Positions 1-7,060 of a stretch of DNA of 15,921 nt are shown here, piece after piece. The first letter of the stretch is position 1. The number at the start of each line of letters is the position of its first letter. Under the pieces are notes generated by a model, which saw only the letters and a program-made list of their open reading frames with translations, ran no database searches and was not told the DNA's origin. The stretch covers positions 1-15,921 of the forward strand of contig JABSQL010000272.1 in the NCBI GenBank assembly GCA_013215865.1, in the 5' to 3' direction. The translations under genes and the position numbers were made by a program. The DNA comes from Candidatus Margulisiibacteriota bacterium (GTDB lineage: Bacteria > Margulisbacteria > Marinamargulisbacteria > DT-59).

Positions 1-7
1 AAGCAAA

Positions 8-39
8 TATAAACCCTGTTACATGTAGCAGGGTTTATA
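8..39. terminator. Strong hairpin at the left edge
   Basis: Two 11-base arms, TATAAACCCTG and CAGGGTTTATA, are exact reverse complements around a short centre that is itself nearly self-complementary (TACATGTA). It could end transcription from a gene left of the window, but only a short run of Ts follows on either strand, so a terminator is likely and not proven. From here to the fic start at 340 I see no gene, only this hairpin and two further inverted repeats. Confidence 0.5.
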
Positions 40-64
40 CTGAAACCAAACAAGTCTATTCACC

Positions 65-165
65 CCAAATTCAAGCAAAGAATAAACCATAATTTACTCA
101 TTGTGTCCAAAATAAATGATCGTTTTCTCTGGACACTTATGTCTTTATTTCATGGTTTAATTTGG
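65..165. repeat. Imperfect inverted repeat upstream of fic
   Basis: The inner arms GTGTCCA (103-109) and TGGACAC (130-136) are perfect complements 20 bases apart. The outer ends CCAAATT (65-71) and AATTTGG (159-165) also pair, with AT-rich, gapped similarity between. The shape resembles a small non-autonomous element or the joined ends of a lost insertion sequence. It could equally be a regulatory cruciform. No transposase is seen within it. Confidence 0.35.
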
Positions 166-211
166 ATCACTATTGTAGGATATAAGTCATGATAGGGTTT
201 ATTTCAAAGTA

Positions 212-228
212 GCCCTCTATCAGAGGGC
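212..228. promoter_or_regulatory. Short GC hairpin in the fic leader
   Basis: GCCCTCT and AGAGGGC form a perfect 7-bp stem around a three-base loop. No T-run follows, so it is not an obvious terminator. It lies about 110 bases before the chosen fic start and could be an operator or a structured leader element. The Fic protein has a C-terminal winged helix that could bind such a site, but this is inference. Confidence 0.3.
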
Positions 229-339
229 GTGATTGGGAATATATTTGCTTTTCTCAAGCCCATCATCTTAACATGTATAATATATTTGATTTACTATACA
301 TATCTATGTAATATGTATAAAAATAAGAGGTTTTTATAC

Positions 340-1419
340 ATGACAGAATTTCAATTAAACCAACTACCACCACTAGTTAATTTTGAAACAATAAAGATAC
401 TAAAAGCGCTTTCTGGTGCCCATAGATATCTTGCTGAGCTCAAAGGATATGCAGAGACCCTTCCAAACCAAAATATTTTAATTAACACATTATCTCTTCA
501 AGAAGCTAAAGATAGCTCTGCTATTGAAAATATTATCACAACCCATGACGAACTCTACAAACAAACAATCTCACAAAGCAATAAATCAAGTGCAGCAAAA
601 GAAGTCGAGCATTATTCAAAAGCATTAAAATCAGGATTTGATCGGGTAATCGAAGACAAATTGCTTACAAACCGACATATTATAGCTATTCAATCTATAC
701 TTGAAGGAAATACTGCGGGCTTTAGAAAATTGCCAGGAACAAAGCTAATAAATGATCAAACAGGTGCAACAATATATACACCACCTCAAGACGCTAAAAT
801 AGTTGCCCAATACATGACAAACTTAGAACGGTACATTAATGCTGAAGAAGATAGCGTAGATCCCCTCATCAAAATGGCTGTTATCCATTTTCAATTTGAA
901 AGCGTTCATCCATTTTATGATGGAAATGGGAGAACAGGACGGATTATTAATATGCTATATCTTGTTCAAAAGGGATTACTCAATATCCCCATTCTCTACA
1001 TGAGCCGATACATTATTCAAACCAAAGATCAATATTACAAAAACTTGCAAAATGTTAGAGAGCATAATGATTGGGAAACATGGATTGCCTACATGCTCAA
1101 TGGTATAGAACAAACTGCCATAGAAACGATTCAAACAATTCAAAAAATCAAGAAACTATTCAACAAGACAAAGCACCATATCAGAAAAAGCCATAAATTC
1201 TATAGCCAAGACCTAATAAACAATCTTTTATCTCACCCATATACCAAAATTGAGTTTCTTGTAGAAGAGCTTAATATTACAAGAATAACAGCAACCAAAT
1301 ACCTTGAAACCTTAGTCCAAGATGGAATCCTAAAAAAAGAAAAAGTAGGTCGCTCCAATTTTTACATCAATACAGAGTTATTTGAGATTCTAAAGGGTGT
1401 AGAATCACTTAGCTCTTAG
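340..1419 (+). CDS. Fic family protein AMP-transferase, class II
   Basis: Predicted cytoplasmic Fic-domain enzyme of 359 aa that would transfer AMP (or another phosphate-containing group) to a target protein. The active-site loop HPFYDGNGR is at residues 190-198 and is complete: catalytic His, acidic residue in the anion loop, and Arg. Near the N terminus, S59-S-A-I-E63-N64 fits the (S/T)xxxE(G/N) inhibitory helix, placing it in class II, where the inhibitor is fused N-terminally. Residues about 298-345 resemble a winged helix (LVEELNITRITATKYLETL), common in this Fic group. I chose ATG 340 because AAGAGG lies 9 bases upstream; an in-frame extension to 229 adds a hydrophobic stretch with no ribosome site. 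It stands alone, next to recombinase remnants. The target is unknown, and it could be a toxin or a regulator. Confidence 0.9.
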   Translation: MTEFQLNQLPPLVNFETIKILKALSGAHRYLAELKGYAETLPNQNILINTLSLQEAKDSSAIENIITTHDELYKQTISQSNKSSAAKEVEHYSKALKSGFDRVIEDKLLTNRHIIAIQSILEGNTAGFRKLPGTKLINDQTGATIYTPPQDAKIVAQYMTNLERYINAEEDSVDPLIKMAVIHFQFESVHPFYDGNGRTGRIINMLYLVQKGLLNIPILYMSRYIIQTKDQYYKNLQNVREHNDWETWIAYMLNGIEQTAIETIQTIQKIKKLFNKTKHHIRKSHKFYSQDLINNLLSHPYTKIEFLVEELNITRITATKYLETLVQDGILKKEKVGRSNFYINTELFEILKGVESLSS

Positions 1420-1471
1420 TAAAAAGATCAAACATATCCTGTGGGAGGCAATAAAATGAATGCGTCCAAGG

Positions 1472-1594
1472 CTACTTCTTCAGGTATTGATACAGTGTTT
1501 CACGACTAATTCCATAGTGGGGTTCCAATAGCAAATGGACAGAAAATGACGATAAGAGGGGTAGCAGGCCCAACTGTGTGGGAATTTGCGGTCT
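1472..1594 (-). pseudogene. Resolvase/invertase C-terminal remnant
   Basis: On the minus strand this stretch reads as the end of a serine recombinase of the resolvase/invertase family. It finishes in HYGISRETLYQYLKK followed by TAG, the recognition helix of the family's C-terminal helix-turn-helix. Upstream, about 20 codons starting with RPQIPTQ loosely match the linker before that helix-turn-helix. The catalytic serine domain is absent. Tn3-family transposons and conjugative plasmids often carry such enzymes, which suits the Tn3 and traF remnants nearby. The motif is clear but short. Confidence 0.65.
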
Positions 1595-1630
1595 GAGCAA
1601 AAGAATAGATTTTATGCAAAAAAATTCAAC

Positions 1631-1702
1631 TCATTCAGAGCAATCATTGAGCACCTTATAAACCGTAGATCTACCAATATTCATCTGTTTAGAGATGGGG
1701 TT
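1631..1702 (-). pseudogene. Second serine-recombinase C-terminal remnant
   Basis: A second minus-strand fragment ends in MNIGRSTVYKVL, then NDCSE and a TGA stop. GRSTVYKVL is typical of the terminal DNA-binding helix of resolvases and invertases. Only about 20 codons are recognisable. Upstream the frame loses similarity at about 1700, where traF-like sequence begins on the other strand. It differs from the remnant at 1472-1594 (ISRETLYQYL), so these are two different recombinase genes, not one gene broken in two. Confidence 0.6.
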
Positions 1703-1877
1703 CCTGAAGTGGGGAAAGAATATGCGATCAAAGAGGAAAGTAAGGGTATATGTAAATTTAAAGAGATAGATAAGGATCGTGAGTTAAAAAGAGATCAGGA
1801 TCGTGGGATGGATCGGTAGGCGGTATTTTGGGGCGGTATTTGTTGGGGGTTGGTTGGGGATTATGGAAAGAAAATAA
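1697..1877 (+). pseudogene. traF: traF signal-peptidase remnant (module 1)
   Basis: Decayed plus-strand remnant of a TraF-type (S26 family) conjugation signal peptidase. The last 20 codons before TAA 1875-1877 read RRYFGAVFVGGWLGIMERK, matching the end of the better preserved copy at 5411-5814 (GRYFGVVFVGGLVGIVGRK). Upstream, GVPEVGKEYAIKEESKGI resembles the middle of TraF proteins (GVPGD...IKE...IYVNG), but it lies in another frame, with stops and a deletion between. The catalytic Ser region is missing, so no function is expected. The stop codon enters the 129-bp block shared with module 2. The tail identification is firm, the middle part tentative. Confidence 0.6.
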
Positions 1878-2003
1878 TCCATCAAGAAGTTTGGGTACGT
1901 TTTAGTGCAACAATTCCTGGATTTGTTCGATATATATTTTAGTAGCACATTTGATAGGAGTGATAACAGTGCATATAACATTAAATTATAAGATAGTAGC
2001 GGT
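1875..2003 (+). repeat. Shared 129-bp block, copy 1
   Basis: It aligns without gaps to 5812-5940 with 5 mismatches by my count. It spans the traF stop, a 91-base spacer (1878-1968) and the first 35 bases of the following modular gene. It contains that gene's ribosome site GGAG (1957-1960) and its GTG start at 1969. An AT-rich TATATATTTT in the spacer may serve as a -10 element, but I see no good -35. Confidence 0.9.
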
Positions 2004-4989
2004 TGCAACAGAACAACCATTACAATATGATAAAAAACACTTCCTTTTATTTCAGATAAGTCAACATTTAAAGAAAAAAGGAGAAAGTAACTATCTTTCT
2101 AAACAGGTTAATCTGAAGGAGACAAGAGTAGACGTTTCTGTAAGCTATAGACTTGACACTTCACCAATGAAAAATGGAAAGATTATCGTAAAAAAAGAAT
2201 TGCCCTCAACCGGGAGATTTAAAATCACCATGCAAAACGGGGTTATTAGCGAAGTGACACACGCAGATCAAAACAGCAGTGATTTTAAACCTTGCGCAGT
2301 TAGTATGATTAGAGAACTTAATGATATATTAGAGATATTATACCCTCTACCAAATGCCCAACCCCAACTAGCACCACAGGAACCTCACCACCACCAACAA
2401 TACCAACACCCCCAACAACAACAATACCAACAACAACACCCCCAACACTTACCTCTAAAGACTGCTGTTGACCCAATTGTAACTAAAAGCTATGCTGAAG
2501 ATACTTTTAATAAAGTCGCTGAATTTCTCAAACTATCAGGCTCCAATGAACTGAGAACAGACAGTTTCATGTTTGGCTTTTCCAGCTCTATGAAAAGAAA
2601 TCCTGGTTTTACAGTTAATACCAGTATGCTGCCCAAAGAAAATATGTATAGTAATATATGGGTAACTGATCACAACTACGACAATGACTTTTCGATCGGA
2701 GGCTCTGCCGAATCGTTACCTCTCCATGGGTTGTACAGTGGTGAGCTATCTCAAGATGAAGTGTCTTCTAGACTAATTACATTGAATTCTGAGGTAACTG
2801 CTAAACTTAAAACATTAAAAGCTAAGGCACCGTCTCAAGAAGTTACAAGCAATGTAATCAAGGGAGAGAAAAGTAAGACATTAGTTGTCACTTATGATAA
2901 ACCGACAGTTTCAGGGGTATTCGGTTATCAGGTTGATTTCTTTACTAAGCTCATGCCGGTAGCTAGTGATTTTTTTGATGGTGATGGAACGGAACTCCAT
3001 TTCATTCCAGAGGGAGTCTCTAAATATAATCCAACTCAATTAAAATTCAGTGGTGTTAATGATGTAACACATTCGCAAAAGATTTCGAAAAGTTCAGAAG
3101 AATGTGTTGAATATTTTTTATCTCTGTTTAATCGGAATGAAATGAGAATAGCAAAAGTACAAATCACCAATGAAGACATTCGCATTGTGCTAAATCCATC
3201 ATTTTTATTAAAAGAGGTTGCACCGCCAGCGATGTATCCAGAATCAGCACAGAATCCAGACCGTTTGTATCAATATGTGAGAGGAGAGATTGCATGTGGT
3301 AAAAGTATGATGCAAAACATATACACGAACGGAAAATATGCGCAGGTTTTTTTTAAATTCAAGATTGATGAATTACACACTTTATTTTTAACTACTTTGA
3401 ATTTAAAGTATACTCAAGAAGGAGTACGTAAGTTTATTAATCACATGAAAAGACATGTTTATATTGAAAACTTTAAATCTTCCTCTGGAGCGCCATTTGC
3501 TCTTGGAAAGAAATTATCAGAATTTTATGAAAGTGCTCCTGATGATTTGGGGATGTCTACTGCAGTGCAGAATCTACATGGTGTCTTTTTGTCTCAAAGC
3601 AGTCAAAAGAGTAACCAACTTTCAGAAGCAAAAACGAATGATGTTGAAAACACTGGAGTTCCTAAACCAAGGCCATCTTATTTTAATTCTTCTTCTTATT
3701 CTGGCAAGCTTAAATATAATTCAACAACCAATGTACAATTAATGGAGAAGCAAGGTCGTCTTTCTAGCCATCCTGCCTTGTGCATGAGTAGGATTTCGGG
3801 TCTCCATCTATATCATGTCGCTGTTGACTCTGGAACTGCTCATTATTGGAGACAAGAGTTGTTCCAAATCATATTTAATGAGCATTCCCGGTTGAAAACT
3901 ACAAAGATGCTCTATAGAGATGGATACGGAAATCCGGTAACAGTAAATGTCATCTCCCAAGACTATGAAAATACTTGTATTCAAATACACCACGAAATTA
4001 ATGGTAATGAAACCTATAAAGATAAATCCGCTAAAAATTGTTATCTAACATTATATAAGAATGGCACTTTTGATGATAAGGCAACAGATAGAAGACGTGA
4101 TTTTGTTTTTAGTTATGTGAATGATGTTTATAGGGGTTTAGCTAAAGTCGAAAAAATTACAGCTGCGTTTAAAATGTTCATGAATAATAATTTATCCCCT
4201 TCACAAGTGAATAGTTTCTTGCTTCAAGATGCTTTTGAAAAGATTGGAAATAATTGTTCTGTTGAAACGGGAAGTATGACATCTGATTATATAAATTTAC
4301 TTCGTGGTACTGTTGATTCGAAATACACAATAAAAATAGAAAAAAGCCACACTGCTCTTATTTTTTCCTGCAAAAAAGTATCTGATCGAAATCAATCATC
4401 AGCAATTAGAGAAGTCATTATTTACCACTGTTTAGTAACGGGTTGTTATTATTTAAAGGTAAGTAATGAAGATTTTTCACATGAATTTGCGGCAAATCCT
4501 CTTGCTGCTCTTCTTTATTCTCATTCATGTGTAACTAATACAGAAACTGTCCTTAAAGTAAATCCTAAAACGGGGAAAGTAGAAATGAATTTATTAAGAA
4601 TTAACTTTGACAATGAGAGTGGTAAGGGTATAGCTGAAAGGCAAACTGGTGAAACCCTGCCAAAACAACATTTTTCCAAAGCCTTGGCTGAGATATGTGA
4701 GCGAACAACGCGTGCGCTTGAATTATTTTGCTCAATTCATACAATTGACGCAAAATCCCTAACGTATTTACAAAGCGGTACACCATTATCGGATTATGAT
4801 CTTGCACAGTATTCTAAACTTGCGGAAAGTCATGGAGATTCACATTCAAGATATGCGGTTATAAATTCAAAATATTCAGATATACACATGATTGGGGATG
4901 GGCATGCGGATCCTGAGGAATGGCGTGATCGTCTTGCCAGGAATAGGGACATACTTTTTAAGAACTTTTTAGCCATTACTCACACATAA
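1969..4989 (+). CDS. Modular Q/P-linker protein of unknown function
   Basis: I do not recognise this 1006-aa protein. Residues 1-128 form an N-terminal module beginning MHITLNYKIVAV. Residues 129-162 are a Q/P/H-rich linker (QPQLAPQEP, then QQQYQQQHP). About 840 residues of mixed alpha/beta sequence follow, with no signal peptide and no transmembrane helix. Several stretches seem to repeat one plan: beta-rich segments, then a helix such as CVEYFLSLFNR or FSYVNDVYRGL. This hints at repeated domains. I chose GTG 1969 because GGAG lies 8 bases upstream and the same start and leader recur at 5906; a TTG at 1951 would place the ribosome site inside the gene. It follows a traF remnant and precedes Tn3 debris. 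The frame is fully open, so it is probably functional. A secreted effector or adhesin is possible but unproven. Confidence 0.8.
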   Translation: MHITLNYKIVAVATEQPLQYDKKHFLLFQISQHLKKKGESNYLSKQVNLKETRVDVSVSYRLDTSPMKNGKIIVKKELPSTGRFKITMQNGVISEVTHADQNSSDFKPCAVSMIRELNDILEILYPLPNAQPQLAPQEPHHHQQYQHPQQQQYQQQHPQHLPLKTAVDPIVTKSYAEDTFNKVAEFLKLSGSNELRTDSFMFGFSSSMKRNPGFTVNTSMLPKENMYSNIWVTDHNYDNDFSIGGSAESLPLHGLYSGELSQDEVSSRLITLNSEVTAKLKTLKAKAPSQEVTSNVIKGEKSKTLVVTYDKPTVSGVFGYQVDFFTKLMPVASDFFDGDGTELHFIPEGVSKYNPTQLKFSGVNDVTHSQKISKSSEECVEYFLSLFNRNEMRIAKVQITNEDIRIVLNPSFLLKEVAPPAMYPESAQNPDRLYQYVRGEIACGKSMMQNIYTNGKYAQVFFKFKIDELHTLFLTTLNLKYTQEGVRKFINHMKRHVYIENFKSSSGAPFALGKKLSEFYESAPDDLGMSTAVQNLHGVFLSQSSQKSNQLSEAKTNDVENTGVPKPRPSYFNSSSYSGKLKYNSTTNVQLMEKQGRLSSHPALCMSRISGLHLYHVAVDSGTAHYWRQELFQIIFNEHSRLKTTKMLYRDGYGNPVTVNVISQDYENTCIQIHHEINGNETYKDKSAKNCYLTLYKNGTFDDKATDRRRDFVFSYVNDVYRGLAKVEKITAAFKMFMNNNLSPSQVNSFLLQDAFEKIGNNCSVETGSMTSDYINLLRGTVDSKYTIKIEKSHTALIFSCKKVSDRNQSSAIREVIIYHCLVTGCYYLKVSNEDFSHEFAANPLAALLYSHSCVTNTETVLKVNPKTGKVEMNLLRINFDNESGKGIAERQTGETLPKQHFSKALAEICERTTRALELFCSIHTIDAKSLTYLQSGTPLSDYDLAQYSKLAESHGDSHSRYAVINSKYSDIHMIGDGHADPEEWRDRLARNRDILFKNFLAITHT
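2363..2452 (+). repeat. Q/P-linker coding repeat, copy 1
   Basis: A 22-base stretch (2363-2384, coding for QLAPQEP) is identical to 6276-6297. It leads into CAA/CCA/CAC-rich DNA in which a unit of about 25 bases (AACAATACCAAC...CCCCCAAC) occurs twice. The linker is glutamine, proline and histidine, and nearly every glutamine codon is CAA. Such repeats can change length by slippage in whole codons, and they give homology for recombination with module 2. Confidence 0.8.
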
Positions 4990-5067
4990 GACGGTCATTA
5001 CCCTTTATTTACGATGCTCTCGTCCTATTTATTCTGAACTTTGAAAAAACCACGCTCAAATTCGCAG

Positions 5068-5407
5068 TTAATTCAGAGATAGACTTGTGAATTTGGCCAG
5101 ATCAGGCGGTTTTCTTGATGTGTCGATAGAATAATCTCCAAATCTCTTGATATTGCTTCAAGTTTTGAACAACAGATGACATATCCACGACATTTTGTAA
5201 CATAACTGCATTTGAAACGAGGTCGTTATACTTCACAGCTTTTTCCTGTTCATCAAAATAATTTGATGTGATAATTCCAAGCGATCCAAACGAAAACCAC
5301 TGTGAAAATTGATTATAAGATTCGATTTTGTTTGTACTGGATAAAATATTATTTCGTTTCTTATCATCTGAAATATATTGCAACAAAAAAACAGTTGTAG
5401 AGCTCAT
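5068..5407 (-). pseudogene. tnpA: Tn3-family transposase (TnpA) C-terminal remnant
   Basis: The minus strand encodes the C-terminal part of a Tn3-family transposase. TTVFLLQYISDD, TNKIESYNQFSQW, FGSLGIIT, EQEKAVKYNDLVSNAV and MLQNVVDM follow one another in the family's usual order. The main frame then runs on to a stop at 5102. In the neighbouring frame IKRFGDYSIDTSRKPP, the normal transposase ending, continues to a stop at 5068. A small deletion or frameshift near 5150 therefore separates the two parts. The N-terminal two-thirds is absent, and similarity stops near 5407 where traF begins on the other strand. The fragment cannot be active. I did not find a convincing 38-bp Tn3 terminal repeat beyond its end. 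Confidence 0.85.
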
Positions 5408-5410
5408 TTG

Positions 5411-5814
5411 ATGATTTTGGTTGTGGTAACTATTTTTATGATGAACATAATAGGTATTTATAAAAGCGGATATCGGTGGAATCGGACACCTTCGTTTCCT
5501 ATGGGGATTTGGAAGATTGAACGTCCATTTGATCCTTCACGGGATTTGGGGGAGCTTGTTCTTTTTGAACCGCCAAATACGGAGGTATTTCGTTTGGCTA
5601 GAAAACGGGGGTATATGTAAATGGAAGGTTGCTTCCTAAGAGTAGGCCATTTAAATTTGATCAAAAGGGACGGGCGCTTCCTCTTGGAAAGTCAAAAGTT
5701 CTCTCTGAGAATGAAGTATTATTAATGTCGGACTATAATGAACGGAGCTTTGATGGGCGGTATTTTGGGGTGGTTTTTGTTGGAGGTTTGGTGGGAATTG
5801 TGGGGAGGAAATAA
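5411..5814 (+). pseudogene. traF: traF conjugation signal peptidase, internally deleted
   Basis: Remnant of a TraF-type S26 signal peptidase, which in conjugation systems processes pilin or related proteins at the inner membrane. It has an N-terminal membrane segment (MILVVVTIFMMNIIGIY), then NRTPSFPMGIW containing the catalytic Ser, then LGELVLFEPP and RLARKRGYM. In another frame VNGRLLPKS...GRALPL...SFDGRYFGVV completes the C terminus to TAA 5814. The middle, which carries the catalytic Lys (family motif LLKRV...PGD), is missing, and the two halves are out of frame at about 5611-5620. It is therefore dead. ATG 5411 is the first plausible start, with a weak ribosome site. It abuts the Tn3 remnant and leads into the shared 129-bp block. 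Confidence 0.8.
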
Positions 5815-5940
5815 TCCATCAAGAAGTTTGGGTACGTTTTAGTGCAATTATTCCTGGATTTGTTCGATATATATTTTAGTAACACATTTGATAGGAGTGT
5901 TAACAGTGCATATAACATTAAATTATAAGATAGTAGCAGT
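5812..5940 (+). repeat. Shared 129-bp block, copy 2
   Basis: Second copy of the block at 1875-2003, with 5 mismatches and no gaps. It includes the traF stop, the 91-base spacer (5815-5905), the ribosome site and the GTG start at 5906. The 60 bases of traF upstream match module 1 less well than the non-coding spacer does. This suggests either recent exchange limited to the leader, or selection on it. Confidence 0.9.
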
Positions 5941-6805
5941 AGGACCAGCTGAGAGAGATTCAAAAGCAAGACTTTTGAATGCTTTTAATACCCTTGGACT
6001 TTTGTCCGAGGGCACGCCATTTCTTTGTCGAACTAAAAAGACAGGGGACAAACCACCAGTCGACATTTGTGTTCGACATATGGATATGGATTCTCGTAAA
6101 TATTTAGTGATTTCAACTTCAAATGTTAATCATATTCGATTTAAAATAGATAGAGGAACAAACCTTGTAATAGAAGAAAGTAGTATCCCTGACATATGGA
6201 CTCTTATAGGTGTCTCGCATTCCTCCATAGGAATGGCTTTGGATATATTTGATTTTTGCGCATTTAAAATGCAAACCCAACTAGCACCACAGGAACCCCA
6301 ACAACAATACCAACAACAACAACAACCCCAACCACCACCACCACCATAACCCCAACAACAACAACAAGCAGAAATCACCTACGAAGACGCAAATGCATTA
6401 GTAAAAGAACTCGAACTCCTAAAACCGCTCCAAATAAAACTCCAACTAGAATGGAGAAAAGTATACAAACCGTTATATTGGAAGTTCATAGAATCAATTG
6501 GTAAACACTCAAGTGAATTAAAAAAAGTTGCTAACACAGAGGAAGGAAGCAAAGGATCGCCTGAATATTTGTCGATCGAATGTAGTGATACACCCCTTCA
6601 GTTAAAGATTAAGGAAGGTAGGTATGGGTATAGGATTTTTTTTGATAGTAACGATGATGTTACTGATATATTGTGTACTGAATGTAGGCGGGGAACACGA
6701 TACAACGGTGGTCGTAAACTTTACAACATGATGGAACAAGATCAAAAAATACACTATGAAAGAATTACAAACTTCTTTAGGGAACATACAAATATTGAAA
6801 TTTAG
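5906..6805 (+). pseudogene. Second modular Q/P-linker gene, split by TAA
   Basis: Paralogue of the gene at 1969-4989. The first part encodes 147 aa: the shared MHITLNYKIVAV start, an N-terminal module of about 110 residues, then QLAPQEP and a Q/P linker ending PPPPP before TAA 6347-6349. The same frame reopens at once: QQQQQAEITYED, a charged, probably helical region, then a cysteine-containing domain (CTECRRG) to TAA 6805. A single CAA-to-TAA change would explain the split. Intact, it would be about 299 aa, much shorter than its relative. The N-terminal modules share faint similarity (VDVSV/VDICV, then FKI and a final helix). No ribosome site serves the second half. Readthrough or a cut-down 147-aa product cannot be excluded. 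Confidence 0.7.
6276..6377 (+). repeat. Q/P-linker coding repeat, copy 2
   Basis: It begins with the 22 bases shared with 2363-2384, then runs of CAA and CCA triplets. The interrupting TAA at 6347-6349 sits between CCA codons and further CAA codons, at a position where CAA would be expected. Codon-sized length changes here would preserve the frame. Confidence 0.8.
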
Positions 6806-6819
6806 GGGACTGCTAATTT

Positions 6820-6862
6820 AGGGATTGCTAAAATAATATAGTGTATTATGATAGCAATCCCT
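6820..6862 (+). terminator. Terminator after the second modular gene
   Basis: AGGGATTGCT (6820-6829) pairs exactly with AGCAATCCCT (6853-6862), and the AT-rich centre extends the stem partly. TATTTTTG follows. It lies 15 bases after the module 2 stop and fits a factor-independent terminator on the plus strand. From here to 7061 I see no supported gene. Confidence 0.7.
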
Positions 6863-7060
6863 TATTTTTGCAGATAAGGCAACTAAAAAGGAGATCCTCA
6901 ATTCGGAAATTGTCTTCTGTACGCCCCCTTTTTTTTACTCCAATAAATTCCACTTTCATAAATAAGATTTTTTTTGATCCAAAATATTTTAACATGAGAA
7001 CAAAGCTTTTCGAAAAGATTTATCACTTTGTTTATATATTCCATTTATTATTCTCCTGTG

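Noticed and set aside
1456..1509. A 17-codon plus-strand ORF (MNASKATSSGIDTVFHD) with a GGAGG ribosome site
   Set aside because: The opposite strand reads HYGISRETLYQYLKK-stop, a resolvase C terminus. The small ORF is most simply its antisense shadow.
1586..1819. A 77-aa plus-strand ORF
   Set aside because: Its first part is antisense to a recombinase remnant and its second part is decayed traF-like sequence. It has no ribosome site and no coherent protein.
2341..2460. Poly-Q/P linkers as a sign of eukaryotic DNA
   Set aside because: The genes have bacterial ribosome sites and lie among bacterial mobile genes, with no introns. The linkers are simply low-complexity bacterial coding repeats.
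6347..6349. TAA reassigned as a sense codon
   Set aside because: TAA ends many intact genes here, including purA, the Tn3-adjacent modular gene and thyA, so the standard code applies.
6569..6805. A separate 78-aa gene starting at TTG 6569
   Set aside because: It is in frame with the second modular gene beyond the TAA at 6347, has no ribosome site, and is better read as that gene's C-terminal part.
6846..6959. A 37-codon minus-strand ORF beginning MKVEFIGVKKRGR
   Set aside because: It has no ribosome site, overlaps the module 2 terminator and resembles nothing I know. Too weak to list.
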